From: an uncultured Bacteroidales bacterium
GTDB taxonomy: Bacteria; Bacteroidota; Bacteroidia; Bacteroidales; Muribaculaceae
DNA: 64,000 bases
NCBI GenBank assembly: GCA_949285735.1
Contig: CASEAQ010000005.1
Location: 1-64,000, forward strand
Reading direction: 5' to 3'
Each line of letters begins with the position of its first letter. Within the stretch, counting starts at the first letter, position 1. Shown here one piece after another: positions 54,208 through 62,602 of this stretch. Below the pieces are notes generated by a model. That model saw only the letters and a program-made list of their open reading frames with translations. It had not been told where the DNA came from and made no database searches. The translations under genes and the position numbers were made by a program.

Positions 54208-55419
54208 TCACTTCACTTTTTGCAATTCTATGCGGAACGTGGTGCCGACGCCCACTTCCGAATCCTTCACATATATGCGGCCTCCGTGATACTCCTCAAT
54301 GATGCGCTTCACCAGCGTAAGCCCAAGCCCCCATCCTCGCTTCTTGGTGGTGTAACCTGGGGTGAAAACAGTCTTGAAGTTTTTGCGCGATATGCCTTTA
54401 CCACTGTCGGCTACGTCAATGTACACCATCTTTCCCGACGATGCGGTATCAATCGACACCGACAGGCTGCCCTCGCCTTGCATGGCATCGACGGCATTCT
54501 TTGTGAGGTTTTCCATCACCCACTCAAACAGTGGCAGGCACATATTCACCCCGCAATCCTCGGCAGCCGGCAACACCGTGAGCTTAACCCTCGCCGAGAT
54601 GCGCGATTGCATATACTTCAGGCTCTCAGCCACAGCCTCGTTGATGAAGTTCAGTTCCATTTCGGGGCGCGAGCCTATCTTTGAGAAGCGGTCGGCAATC
54701 ACCGACAGACGATGTACATCGGTGTCCATGTCGGTTATTATCTCCTTGTCAACGCCCGACGCTTCGAGCATCTGCACCCAAGCCATAAGCGACGAAATAG
54801 GTGTGCCAAGCTGGTGGGCAGTCTCTTTCGACAATCCCACCCACACCTTGTTTTGTTCGGCTTTCTTGATGCTGATGAGAGCGAAATACACTATCACGAC
54901 AAATATCAGCAACACAGCCAATTGTATATAAGGATAATATGCCAGCCGTTTGAGCACAGTCGAGTCTTCGTAATATAACTCCTGCGTAGTGGCATCGTCG
55001 ATTTGTATCGTGATGTGGTTGTTCGACCCCTCCAGCTTCTTCAACTTTGCTTCGAGGAAGGCAAGGTTGCCCGGCGATATGATGTAGGGCGACAGAGAGT
55101 CGATTGGCTCGGGCAGGTTGAAGTTGCGGTGCAGCAATATGGTGCCGTCGGCATCGACAAGCAGCACCGGAATGTTATGGTTACCCTCGATGATGCTGAA
55201 GAGGAAGTCAACATCGGTGCCCGCCACGCCATCCGACATGGTGGCAAGCTCCTTAGTGGCGTTAGCCCATATCTGCATTCTTTCGCGTTCCTGCGCCGCA
55301 AGGTCGCGCACAAGTCCGTTGGATATATGCAAGAATATCCCCACCATCACAAGAGCCGTAACGATGAAGATCACCTTCCATATTCGCCGTGTATCATATA
55401 TATTCCGTAACGAAGACAT
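54208..55419 (-). CDS. Membrane sensor histidine kinase (orphan)
   Basis: The 403-residue protein has an N-terminal membrane helix (about 14-31), a periplasmic sensor region (about 35-160), a second helix (about 165-188), a kinase dimerisation helix with phospho-His in S-K-E-T-A-H-Q-L-G-T-P-I-S-S-L, and an ATPase domain with N box V-M-E-N-L-T-K-N-A-V-D-A-M, G1 D-V-A-D-S-G-K-G-I and G2 G-W-G-L-G-L-T-L-V-K-R-I. The A-H-Q-L-G-T-P H-box is typical of a Bacteroidota kinase group. No response regulator gene lies nearby, so its partner is encoded elsewhere. A repeat element lies directly upstream. Confidence 0.9.
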   Translation of the reverse strand: MSSLRNIYDTRRIWKVIFIVTALVMVGIFLHISNGLVRDLAAQERERMQIWANATKELATMSDGVAGTDVDFLFSIIEGNHNIPVLLVDADGTILLHRNFNLPEPIDSLSPYIISPGNLAFLEAKLKKLEGSNNHITIQIDDATTQELYYEDSTVLKRLAYYPYIQLAVLLIFVVIVYFALISIKKAEQNKVWVGLSKETAHQLGTPISSLMAWVQMLEASGVDKEIITDMDTDVHRLSVIADRFSKIGSRPEMELNFINEAVAESLKYMQSRISARVKLTVLPAAEDCGVNMCLPLFEWVMENLTKNAVDAMQGEGSLSVSIDTASSGKMVYIDVADSGKGISRKNFKTVFTPGYTTKKRGWGLGLTLVKRIIEEYHGGRIYVKDSEVGVGTTFRIELQKVK

Positions 55420-55430
55420 AACTTAATGAT

Positions 55431-55617
55431 AATTAGGAATTAGGAATGTGAAATTAGGAATTGGGCTTACTTCAGTAGCAAAGAGGACTACTGCGGTTGA
55501 GCCCACTTTATTTTTAATCCATAATTCCTAATTAAAAACAAAGATTCTCCCACTTAGGAAAAATTCCTCATTCCTAATTCCTAATTCCTAATTCCTAATT
55601 CCTAATTCTTAATTAGG
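55431..55617. repeat. Heptamer-repeat element with inverted ends and central hairpin
   Basis: The left side contains AATTAGGAAT units (55431-55462). The right side holds their complement: ATTCCTAATT at 55523-55532 and seven heptamers CCTAATT at 55566-55614 (five perfect, first and last degenerate), closing with AATTAGGAA. Between them is a hairpin: GGGCT (55463-55467) with AGCCC (55500-55504) and CAGTAG (55473-55478) with CTACTG (55488-55493). No gene is encoded. The layout looks like a short mobile or slippage-expanded element inserted between convergently spaced gene ends. Confidence 0.75.
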
Positions 55618-55637
55618 AAAACGTTTTTTCCCACACA

Positions 55638-56486
55638 TTATTGCATTATGTTGTGGGCAAGCCACCATGCAATGCTGTCGTCGTCGTTGCAGCCCACCAC
55701 CTCGCTTGCAACGCGCTTCACCATAGGCAACGCATTGGAGGGCGCGACGCTGTAATCAGCCATCTCCATCATCTCCAAGTCGTTGACGTTGTCGCCAAAC
55801 GCCACTATCTGCTCAAAACCGCATTCATGGGCAAGCGTCTCGATGGCTTCCGCTTTAGACACTTGCGAACCGTAAATCTCCAAGAAGCCATACCCCGGGG
55901 CATATATGTCGCAATAGCAAATAGGGTGGCAATCGATGCCGTGCGCGAGAATATCGTGGTATATCTCCTCCATCACTGGATAGCGGTCGGTGGAGAATAT
56001 TATCAGCGCAGGGCACGGCGACGGCTCATAGGGGCGGTCGTTGAGAATGAAGTCTTTGTAGTGAGTTCCAGTGCGGCTTTTCATGAAATCGGCTTCACGA
56101 GGCGTTATGTTATCGATGTGGTGGGCAAGCAATTGCGCCCCCGACTGCCTGTAAATGAACGGGTGTGCACCGTGACGCTCGTAAATCTCGCAAATCTTGC
56201 TAATCACCTCTTCGCGTATGGGCCACGTATGGGTGTAGGTTTCGGTCGCCTCGTTCCACAGTGCGGCACCAGCCAGCACCACCGACGGCAAATGCATATT
56301 GATACCGCTGAGCAACGGCATAGCCGTAGCAGGGGAGCGTGCCGTGGCTATTGCAAAGTTAAGCCCGCGGGTTGCGATAAGATTGTTGATGATGCGCTGA
56401 GTTTGCTCCGACACCTCACAATTGCTATTGAGCAACGTGCCATCGAGGTCGGTAATGAATAGGGTCTTGCTTATATCGTTTGCCAT
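55638..56486 (-). CDS. Cof-type HAD-superfamily phosphatase
   Basis: The 282-residue protein has HAD motif I L-F-I-T-D-L-D-G-T-L-L-N-S at the N-terminus, motif II in I-A-T-A-R-S, a C2-type cap domain, the conserved K in V-S-K-A-E-A-I, and motif III/IV G-D-N-V-N-D-L-E-M-M. It dephosphorylates a sugar phosphate or similar metabolite; substrate not evident. The start ATG at 56486 (MANDISKTLF) is set by the promoter at 56505-56535; upstream in-frame residues only translate a duplicated promoter repeat. Confidence 0.9.
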   Translation of the reverse strand: MANDISKTLFITDLDGTLLNSNCEVSEQTQRIINNLIATRGLNFAIATARSPATAMPLLSGINMHLPSVVLAGAALWNEATETYTHTWPIREEVISKICEIYERHGAHPFIYRQSGAQLLAHHIDNITPREADFMKSRTGTHYKDFILNDRPYEPSPCPALIIFSTDRYPVMEEIYHDILAHGIDCHPICYCDIYAPGYGFLEIYGSQVSKAEAIETLAHECGFEQIVAFGDNVNDLEMMEMADYSVAPSNALPMVKRVASEVVGCNDDDSIAWWLAHNIMQ

Positions 56487-56504
56487 ATCGTAAATTTCCA
56501 AGAA

Positions 56505-56535
56505 CAAAGATAGTGAAAGGTGAGTACAATGGCAA
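56505..56535 (-). promoter_or_regulatory. Promoter of the HAD phosphatase gene
   Basis: The complement of 56505-56512 is TATCTTTG (-7) and of 56533-56535 is TTG (-33), spacer 20 bases. Transcription would start near 56498, giving a leader of about 12 bases. The -33 box and spacer lie inside the 47-bp repeat starting at 56511. Confidence 0.65.
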
Positions 56536-56632
56536 CAAACTTGTTTGATTGACATTGTCGAACCGCATCCTATCTTATCAAAAGTTAGTGAAAGGTGAGT
56601 ACAATGGCAACAAACTTGTTTGATTGACATTG
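56511..56632. repeat. 47-bp perfect direct repeat, period 75 bp
   Basis: Positions 56511-56557 and 56586-56632 are identical over 47 bases (from tagtgaaaggtgagtacaat to tttgattgacattg). The unit carries the -33 box and spacer of the HAD promoter; only the copy next to the gene has the complete -7 box (TATCTTTG), while the distal copy has a mismatched one. The duplication lies in the divergent region before the outer-membrane protein gene. Confidence 0.92.
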
Positions 56633-56781
56633 CGGAATGGGCAACAGGAGCCGTTAAACTGATTCTTCTGATTTTTCACATTTTCTCACGCATATATATG
56701 CCGACGCTGTCCGTCACAGGCAATATATTCCACCGCCACACCGTTTTATACAATATCACAATCAAAACAAAATCAATAATC

Positions 56782-57432
56782 ATGAAAATGTATCTGTATA
56801 AAATCGGAGTCGCATTTATGGTTCTGCTCTCGATGGTGACCTATGCAAATGCCCAAAAAGTGGATTACGGCGTATTGGGCGGAATTGTGCTGTCGCACCC
56901 AAAAGGCGTGAATAACTTAACAGGATTTACCTTGGGTGCAAAAACCAGCCTCGCCTTCCGCAATGCTCCAAGTCACGGATATTTCGACGCACAACTGAAG
57001 TTCACATTGCGCGGCTGGAAAGATGATATTGACGAAACCGACGAATCGGGCAACGTCATAGGTACTCTCGACGAATCATGGAAAACCTATTACCTCGAAT
57101 TGCCCTTGCACATAGGTTACAAGTTGAACCTGACGGATAAAACGAGTATGTTTGTCGATATTGGACCTTATTTCGCCGTCGGACTTTTCGGCAAGTCGAA
57201 GGCTGGAGACTACGAAATAATAGGAAACGTGTTTGCCGACAATGCCTATAAGAGGTTCGATTGGGGCTTGGGCGGAAACATCGGCATCGAGTACGATCAC
57301 GTCCAAGTAGCTTTAGGCTTAAATTACAGCATGATGAGCCCCACCAAAAGTGGCGGCTACGCATGGGAAGCACTCAACCTCAACCCCAAAGACCGCTCCT
57401 TCCTTATAACCGTAACATACATGTTCAACTGA
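56782..57432 (+). CDS. Outer-membrane beta-barrel protein (PorT-like)
   Basis: The start MKMYLYKIGVAFMVLLSMVTYANAQ at 56782 gives a clear signal peptide; residues upstream in the frame are not protein-like. The 216-residue product has alternating amphipathic strands (YGVLGGIVLSHPKG, YLELPLHIGYKLNL, SMFVDIGPYFAVGLFGKS, FDWGLGGNIGIEYDHVQVALGLNYSMM) ending in an aromatic FLITVTYMFN, as in eight-stranded outer-membrane barrels of Bacteroidota. Function unknown. The divergent HAD gene shares its upstream region. Confidence 0.85.
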   Translation: MKMYLYKIGVAFMVLLSMVTYANAQKVDYGVLGGIVLSHPKGVNNLTGFTLGAKTSLAFRNAPSHGYFDAQLKFTLRGWKDDIDETDESGNVIGTLDESWKTYYLELPLHIGYKLNLTDKTSMFVDIGPYFAVGLFGKSKAGDYEIIGNVFADNAYKRFDWGLGGNIGIEYDHVQVALGLNYSMMSPTKSGGYAWEALNLNPKDRSFLITVTYMFN

Positions 57433-57507
57433 TAGCGAGCAGCTGTTTTTGCAATATATTTGCATCACTGCAACCAAATTCATGCAAACTTGTATCTACT
57501 AACCATT

Positions 57508-57555
57508 AAGGAACTGCTTTTGAATTTTTATGAAAAAAGTTCAAAACAGTTCCTT
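57508..57555. terminator. Bidirectional terminator hairpin between convergent genes
   Basis: AAGGAACTGCTTTTGAA (57508-57524) pairs with TTCAAAACAGTTCCTT (57540-57555), one bulge. AT-rich runs lie inside the loop and after the stem. On the minus strand the stem includes the last codons and stop of the acyltransferase gene. It can serve both the barrel gene and the acyltransferase gene. Confidence 0.7.
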
Positions 57556-58092
57556 AAACTTTTCCTTATCCAAATACTTGATTACCTTTGCTGGCGACCC
57601 TACTGCCACGGCATAGGGTGGCACGTCCTTGGTGACGATGCTGCCAGCCCCCACTATGGCATAGTCGCCGACTGTCACTCCTGGCAATATCGTGCTGCCA
57701 GCCCCAATCCAAGCCCCCTTGCCGATGTGTACAGGCTTGCACACCAGCAAATGACGGTCGTAAGGGTCGTGGTTGTTGCTTATCAACTGCACATTGGCGG
57801 CAATCAGGGCATCATCGTCGATAGTGATTCCTCCTGCCGACATCATCAGGCAGCCATTCATCACCACCACTCGCTTGCCTATCTTCACCTCATTCGACAG
57901 CATCAGCGTCAGCGGCGCAAACACCATGCTCCCTTCCCCGAGATTGTCGGGGAACAGTTCCCTAAGCACCGCCATATATTCATCGGTGTTAGGCATAGTG
58001 TGGTTCAGCCTAAACACCAATTGCGCCGTGCGCTTGGCTTCGGCACTCCGCTCAGCATTCGGCTGCCGCGGGTCTATAATCTTCTCTTCCAT
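57541..58092 (-). CDS. Hexapeptide-repeat sugar O-acetyltransferase (maltose/galactoside acetyltransferase type)
   Basis: The 183-residue protein ([16 protein letters not shown]; a start 3 codons upstream is possible) has an N-terminal helical Mac-like segment with [29 protein letters not shown] and then a left-handed beta helix: [104 protein letters not shown]. Catalytic His is in S-N-N-H-D-P. It acetylates sugars with acetyl-CoA; the physiological substrate is unknown. Confidence 0.92.
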   Translation of the reverse strand: MEEKIIDPRQPNAERSAEAKRTAQLVFRLNHTMPNTDEYMAVLRELFPDNLGEGSMVFAPLTLMLSNEVKIGKRVVVMNGCLMMSAGGITIDDDALIAANVQLISNNHDPYDRHLLVCKPVHIGKGAWIGAGSTILPGVTVGDYAIVGAGSIVTKDVPPYAVAVGSPAKVIKYLDKEKFKELF

Positions 58093-58274
58093 AATAATCA
58101 ATTTAAATCATCACAAATCTACACAAGCTGCAAGAGCTACACAACCCCTGCACCACATAAATAGCAGGACTATGCAATAAACAAACGATGGCGAGATCTC
58201 AACAAGGCAAAACGCATATCGCAACACACCACTCATTTTCGCATTTTTACCATTATTTTTTCGCATATTTTGCG

Positions 58275-58282
58275 TAAGTTTG
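58275..58282 (+). promoter_or_regulatory. Candidate -7 box of the steroid-reductase-like cluster
   Basis: TAAGTTTG matches TAnnTTTG. A transcript start near 58289 supports ATG 58310 as the first start of the cluster. A -33 TTG is not visible at the right distance (T-rich sequence only). Confidence 0.5.
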
Positions 58283-58309
58283 CTTTTTCAAAACCAGTTT
58301 TTTGTCGAG

Positions 58310-59083
58310 ATGTTGCACGATATTGATGTTTTCAACGGGTTTCTTGTGGCGATGGCGGTGATGGCGGCGATTGTGTATGTCGCGCTGCACTTTGTTAACG
58401 CCGGCTACGGCATGATGTATAACCGCCGCTGGGGTCCATCGGTGGGCAATCGCCTGGGGTGGGTGTTGATGGAAGCTCCAGTGTTAATCGCCATGTGCGC
58501 CCTGTGGCTTGCCAGCCCACGGCGGTTCGAGGCTGTGCCGCTTGCCATCTTTGCCATGTTCCAGCTGCACTACTTCCAGCGGTCGTTCATCTTCCCGTTT
58601 TTCATCAAGGGGCGCAACCGAATGCCCTTGGCTATTATAGCAATGGGCGTACTGTTTAACGTGCTCAATGCCGTGATGCAGGGTGGCTGGCTCTTTTACC
58701 TGTCGCCAGCCGACCGCTACGGCATCGATTGGATATTCACCCCGCAATTCATTGCCGGCACGGTGATTTTTTTCGTGGGCATGGTCATCAACCTCGACAG
58801 CGACAGCATAATACGCAACCTGCGCCGCCCCGGCGACACTCGCCACTACCTGCCGCGTGGGGGAATGTTCAACTACGTGTCGAGCGCCAACTACTTCGGC
58901 GAACTGCTCGAATGGACGGGATTTGCCATTCTCACGTGGTCGTGGGCGGGAGCGGTGTTTGCCCTGTGGACGTTTGCCAACCTTGCGCCACGTGCCGAAC
59001 AGATTTACAAGCGTTACCGGCAGGAGTTTGGCGACGAGTTCAATCGGCTGAAATTGCATCGTATAATACCATATATATACTGA
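58310..59083 (+). CDS. Steroid 5-alpha-reductase-like membrane protein (DUF1295/SRD5A family)
   Basis: The 257-residue protein has six to seven membrane helices. The C-terminal half has the SRD5A signature: N-L-D-S-D-S-I-I-R-N-L-R-R-P-G-D-T-R-H-Y-L-P-R-G-G-M-F (NADPH region), N-Y-F-G-E-L-L-E-W-T-G-F-A, and A-P-R-A-E-Q-I-Y-K-R-Y-R-Q-E-F-G. The central FQLHYFQRSFIFPFF is also typical. Family members reduce the C4-C5 double bond of 3-oxo-delta4 steroids to the 5-alpha form. Neighbours (OYE-type reductase, two SDRs) match a steroid or bile-acid reductive set. Function is inferred; distantly related members act on other lipids. Confidence 0.78.
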   Translation: MLHDIDVFNGFLVAMAVMAAIVYVALHFVNAGYGMMYNRRWGPSVGNRLGWVLMEAPVLIAMCALWLASPRRFEAVPLAIFAMFQLHYFQRSFIFPFFIKGRNRMPLAIIAMGVLFNVLNAVMQGGWLFYLSPADRYGIDWIFTPQFIAGTVIFFVGMVINLDSDSIIRNLRRPGDTRHYLPRGGMFNYVSSANYFGELLEWTGFAILTWSWAGAVFALWTFANLAPRAEQIYKRYRQEFGDEFNRLKLHRIIPYIY

Positions 59084-59090
59084 TACCTCT

Positions 59091-60329
59091 ATGGCAGCAA
59101 CAGAATCAAAACTTTTCACGCCGGCACACATCGGACGGCTGACGCTGCGCAACCGCACCATCCGCTCGGCGGCTTTCGAGAATATGTGCTTCGACCACCG
59201 ACCCTCGAAGATGCTTGCCGACTACCACCTGTCGGTGGCGCGCGGCGGAGTGGGAATGACTACGATAGCCTATGCGTCGGTCAACCGCAGCGGGCTGTCG
59301 TTTGACAACCAACTGTGGATGCGCCCCGAAATCGTAGGCGAACTGCACCAGTTCACCGACGCGCTGCACCGCGAGGGTGCAAAAGCCGCAATCCAGCTCG
59401 GGCATTGTGGCAATATGTCACACCGTTCCACGGCTGGGCGCACGCCCATCTCGGCTTCGGGCGGCTTCAACCTCTACTCGCCCACCTTCGTCCACGGCAT
59501 GAGCGACGACGAGATTAGGCAAGTTGCCAGCGACTATGGCTCGGCGGTAAAGTTGTCGATTGATGCGGGCTTCGACTGTGTCGAAATCCATGCCGGGCAC
59601 GGCTACCTCATCAGCCAGTTCTTATCGCCCTACACCAACCACCGCCACGACCGCTGGGGCGGCACGCTCGACCAGCGCATGAACTTCATGCGCCTGTGCA
59701 TGGAGCAGGTGATGAAGGCTGCCGACGGGCAGGTGGCTGTGGTGGTAAAGACCAATATGCGCGACGGCTTCAAAGGGGGCAACGGGCTCGACGAGGGCAT
59801 CACGATTGCACGCGAGCTGCAGCAGCTTGGTGCCGACGCACTGGTGCTGAGCGGCGGGTTCGTGAGCAAAGCCCCGATGTATGTCATGCGCGGCGAAATG
59901 CCAATCCGCGCCATGACCCACTACATGCGCTGCTGGTGGCTGAAGTATGGGGTGCGCCTGTTTGGCAAGATGATGATTAAAGACGAGCCATACAGCGACC
60001 TCTACTTTCTCGACGATGCGCTGCAAGTGCGCCGCGAGGTGACGTTGCCGCTGATATACGTGGGCGGCTGCGTGTCGCGCGAGGGGATCGACCACGTGCT
60101 CGACAGCGGCTTTGAAGCCGTGCAGATGGCTCGCGCACTGCTCAACCAGCCCGATTTCGTCAACCGCATGGCTGCCGGCGAGCAACGTTGCAGCTGCACC
60201 CACACCAACTATTGCATAGCCCGCATGTACACGCTCGAAATGTCGTGCCACCAGCACCGTTCCGACCTGCCACCATGTCTGCTGCGCGAAATCGAGAAAA
60301 TAGAGCGTCGCAATGGGCAACAACGTTGA
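59091..60329 (+). CDS. Old-Yellow-Enzyme-type NADH:flavin oxidoreductase, possible 3-oxo-delta4 steroid (5-beta) reductase
   Basis: The 412-residue FMN TIM barrel has Q102-L-G-H105 and the H167-A-G-H170-G-Y-L-I-S-Q-F-L-S-P-x-x-N-x-R-x-D-x-x-G-G substrate/FMN motif, and G-G-C-V-S-R-E-G-I-D for phosphate binding. It stops at the end of the barrel plus a short Cys-rich tail (C367, C369, C375, C386, C396), lacking the C-terminal FAD/NAD domains of BaiCD and 2,4-dienoyl-CoA reductase. The tail's spacing does not fit the usual 4Fe-4S pattern, so its cofactor content is open. It lies 7 bases after the 5-alpha-reductase-like gene and overlaps the next gene by 17 bases. Confidence 0.78.
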   Translation: MAATESKLFTPAHIGRLTLRNRTIRSAAFENMCFDHRPSKMLADYHLSVARGGVGMTTIAYASVNRSGLSFDNQLWMRPEIVGELHQFTDALHREGAKAAIQLGHCGNMSHRSTAGRTPISASGGFNLYSPTFVHGMSDDEIRQVASDYGSAVKLSIDAGFDCVEIHAGHGYLISQFLSPYTNHRHDRWGGTLDQRMNFMRLCMEQVMKAADGQVAVVVKTNMRDGFKGGNGLDEGITIARELQQLGADALVLSGGFVSKAPMYVMRGEMPIRAMTHYMRCWWLKYGVRLFGKMMIKDEPYSDLYFLDDALQVRREVTLPLIYVGGCVSREGIDHVLDSGFEAVQMARALLNQPDFVNRMAAGEQRCSCTHTNYCIARMYTLEMSCHQHRSDLPPCLLREIEKIERRNGQQR

Positions 60330-61128
60330 CACACCCAGCCTGCCGATGTCGCTCGTCACCGGTGCCTCGTCGGGCATCGGCAGGGAGTTTGCACGGCAAC
60401 TCGCCATGCGGGGTCGCAACGTGCTGCTCGTGAGCAACCAGGAGCAGGAGTTGGCAGCAACGGCAGCCGAGTTGTCGCAACTCAACCCGTCGGGGCTATT
60501 CCCCACCCACTTCATCGACCTCTCGCAGCCCGGTGCCGACACGCAACTGCTCGCCTTGTGCCACTCACGTGGCTACGAAGTCGAGGTGCTGATAAACAAT
60601 GCCGGGATATTCTCGTTCCGCTCCGTCGCCGATACCTCGCCCGAGCGCATCGACCTATTCATCGACCTGCACATGAGGGCTGTAACACACCTGTGCCGCA
60701 CTTTTGCCGCCGACATGAAGCGACGTCGGTGCCGTGGCTACATACTCAATATGTCGTCGATGTCGTGCTGGATGCCTATGCCTGGCATAGCCATGTATAG
60801 TGCAACCAAAGCCTACATACGCGTGTTTTCGCGCTCGCTCAGCGTCGAGCTTGCCGACGACGGCATCACCGTCATGACTGCCTGCCCGGGTGGCATAGCC
60901 ACCGACCTGTTCGGACTACCACCGCGGCTGCAACGGCTCGGTGTGCGCCTTGGCGCGCTCGCCACTCCACGGCGTTTCGTCCGCGGTGCGCTCTCGCGCC
61001 TCTTCCGTCGCCGCCGCCAATACATCAACGGCATTGTCAACCGTCTCGCCATCGTCGCCGTCGCCCTCCTCCCCCACCGCCTCCGCCTCACCCTGAAGCA
61101 CCGCCTCCTCGACCGCCTCTCTCCCTAA
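60313..61128 (+). CDS. Short-chain dehydrogenase/reductase (possible hydroxysteroid dehydrogenase), copy 1
   Basis: The 271-residue SDR has the cofactor motif T16-G-A-S-S-G-I-G23, N95-N-A-G98 and the catalytic S149 with Y162-x3-K166 (G-I-A-M-Y-S-A-T-K-A-Y). The N-terminal Ser/Arg around 41 and lack of Asp at the second strand end suggest NADP preference, but this is weak. The C-terminal extension is Arg-rich and may be membrane-associated. Its ATG overlaps the reductase gene, so it is translationally coupled. A 3-beta- or 3-alpha-hydroxysteroid dehydrogenase role is inferred from context. Confidence 0.8.
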   Translation: MGNNVDTPSLPMSLVTGASSGIGREFARQLAMRGRNVLLVSNQEQELAATAAELSQLNPSGLFPTHFIDLSQPGADTQLLALCHSRGYEVEVLINNAGIFSFRSVADTSPERIDLFIDLHMRAVTHLCRTFAADMKRRRCRGYILNMSSMSCWMPMPGIAMYSATKAYIRVFSRSLSVELADDGITVMTACPGGIATDLFGLPPRLQRLGVRLGALATPRRFVRGALSRLFRRRRQYINGIVNRLAIVAVALLPHRLRLTLKHRLLDRLSP

Positions 61129-61209
61129 TCCCAGCCCAGTCGCAACGGAAAACGCACCTTTTTGCACCCGTTTTTCTATGGAAAACGCACCTCACAATCA
61201 AAAAAACAC

Positions 61210-61217
61210 TATCTTTG
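61210..61217 (+). promoter_or_regulatory. Candidate -7 box before the AAA ATPase gene
   Basis: TATCTTTG matches the consensus and lies 21 bases before ATG 61238. A transcript start near 61224 would exclude an ATG at 61178. No -33 element is clear. Confidence 0.5.
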
Positions 61218-61237
61218 CCCCAACAAATCAACCGTTT

Positions 61238-62590
61238 ATGCTATACAGGAAAATTTCAAAGCGAATTGAGGAATATCTATCTTCCAACTCCAACCGCTTG
61301 CTGGTCGTAACTGGCGCCCGACAAGTGGGAAAATCGTATATTATCCGACAGGTTGGCGAACGAATGTTTCCAAACTACATCGAAATAAACATGGAAGAAG
61401 ACAAGCTCGGCGACCGCATTTTTGCCGAAGCCAAAACGGTTGCCGATTTCTACTTGGCATTGAGCATCGTTGCCGGCGACAAAATGAAAGACAAGGTTTC
61501 GACACTTGTATTCATCGACGAAATTCAAGCATACGACCATCTGTTGACTCTCGTGAAATTCCTGATGAGAGACAACAGGTTTACATACATCGCAAGTGGC
61601 TCACAACTTGGAGTAGCCCTAAAGAACGCCCAGTCGGTGCCTGTCGGAAGCTTGAGCATCGAACGCATGTACCCGATGGATTTTGAGGAGTTTATAATAG
61701 CACACGGAGTGGGCGAAACTGCCATCGGCGCAATGCGCGACAGTTTCAACCGCAACGAAGCCCTGCCCAATGCCCTGCACTCCAAGATGCTCGACCTGTT
61801 CAAAAAATATCTGCTCGTCGGCGGATTGCCCGACGCAGTTGACAAATATTTGAAAAACAGGAATATTGCCGAGTTCCGCAGCATTCAAAATGAAATACAC
61901 GACCTCTATGCCATCGATGCATCGAAGTATGAGGCTGAATATGGCAGGCGGCTCAAAGTCAGGCGCATATTTGAGATGATACCGTCAAACCTCGAAAACA
62001 AGAAGAAGCGGTTCGTAATAAAGGATATTGAAAACAAGACTTGGAAGCGGTCGGACGATTATATCGACGAATTTGAATATCTGATTTCGGCAGGTGTCGC
62101 CCTCGAAGTCAAAGCTATAAGCAAACCATCCTACCCATTGATAGAAAACAGTGGGAAAAACTTGCTGAAACTATACTTAAACGACGTGGGGATACTCTCG
62201 GGCATATTCTACCGAAACAACATAAAAGCCGTAATGACCGACATAAACAGCATCAACCTCGGTTCGGTGTATGAGACAGTCGTTGCACAAGAACTCCGCG
62301 CACACGGCTTCAACTTGTATTATTACGACAACAAGAAGAACGGCGAAGTTGACTTCTTAATTGACGATGCCGACAATCTTTCAAACATACCCATCGAAGT
62401 AAAATCGGGCAAGGACTACACAGTGCACAGCGCATTAGACCGTTTCCTCGCCACAGAAGAATACAACATAAAGCGAGCATACGTCCTTTCCAACGAGCAG
62501 AAAGTGTTCATCAAGGACGGAGTGACCTATATACCAATATATTATGTAATGTTCTTTAACAACGAATCACACATTGTCGAAACACTGTAA
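61238..62590 (+). CDS. AAA ATPase with DUF4143 C-terminal domain
   Basis: The 450-residue protein (MLYRKISKRIEEYLSS) carries Walker A G-A-R-Q-V-G-K-S and Walker B T-L-V-F-I-D-E-I, a sensor region Y-I-A-S-G-S-Q-L, and a C-terminal DUF4143/nuclease-like domain with G-S-V-Y-E-T-V-V-A-Q-E-L and E-V-D-F-L-I-D then I-E-V-K-S-G-K, a PD-(D/E)xK-like E-x-K arrangement. Such proteins are frequent, poorly understood and often mobile. Its GC content is visibly lower than that of the flanking SDR genes and it has its own -7 box, so it was probably inserted into the cluster. Confidence 0.88.
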   Translation: MLYRKISKRIEEYLSSNSNRLLVVTGARQVGKSYIIRQVGERMFPNYIEINMEEDKLGDRIFAEAKTVADFYLALSIVAGDKMKDKVSTLVFIDEIQAYDHLLTLVKFLMRDNRFTYIASGSQLGVALKNAQSVPVGSLSIERMYPMDFEEFIIAHGVGETAIGAMRDSFNRNEALPNALHSKMLDLFKKYLLVGGLPDAVDKYLKNRNIAEFRSIQNEIHDLYAIDASKYEAEYGRRLKVRRIFEMIPSNLENKKKRFVIKDIENKTWKRSDDYIDEFEYLISAGVALEVKAISKPSYPLIENSGKNLLKLYLNDVGILSGIFYRNNIKAVMTDINSINLGSVYETVVAQELRAHGFNLYYYDNKKNGEVDFLIDDADNLSNIPIEVKSGKDYTVHSALDRFLATEEYNIKRAYVLSNEQKVFIKDGVTYIPIYYVMFFNNESHIVETL

Positions 62591-62602
62591 CCGCAACAGC
62601 CA

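Noticed and set aside
55566..55614. CRISPR or telomere-like array
   Set aside because: Seven contiguous 7-bp units without spacers; simple sequence repeat.
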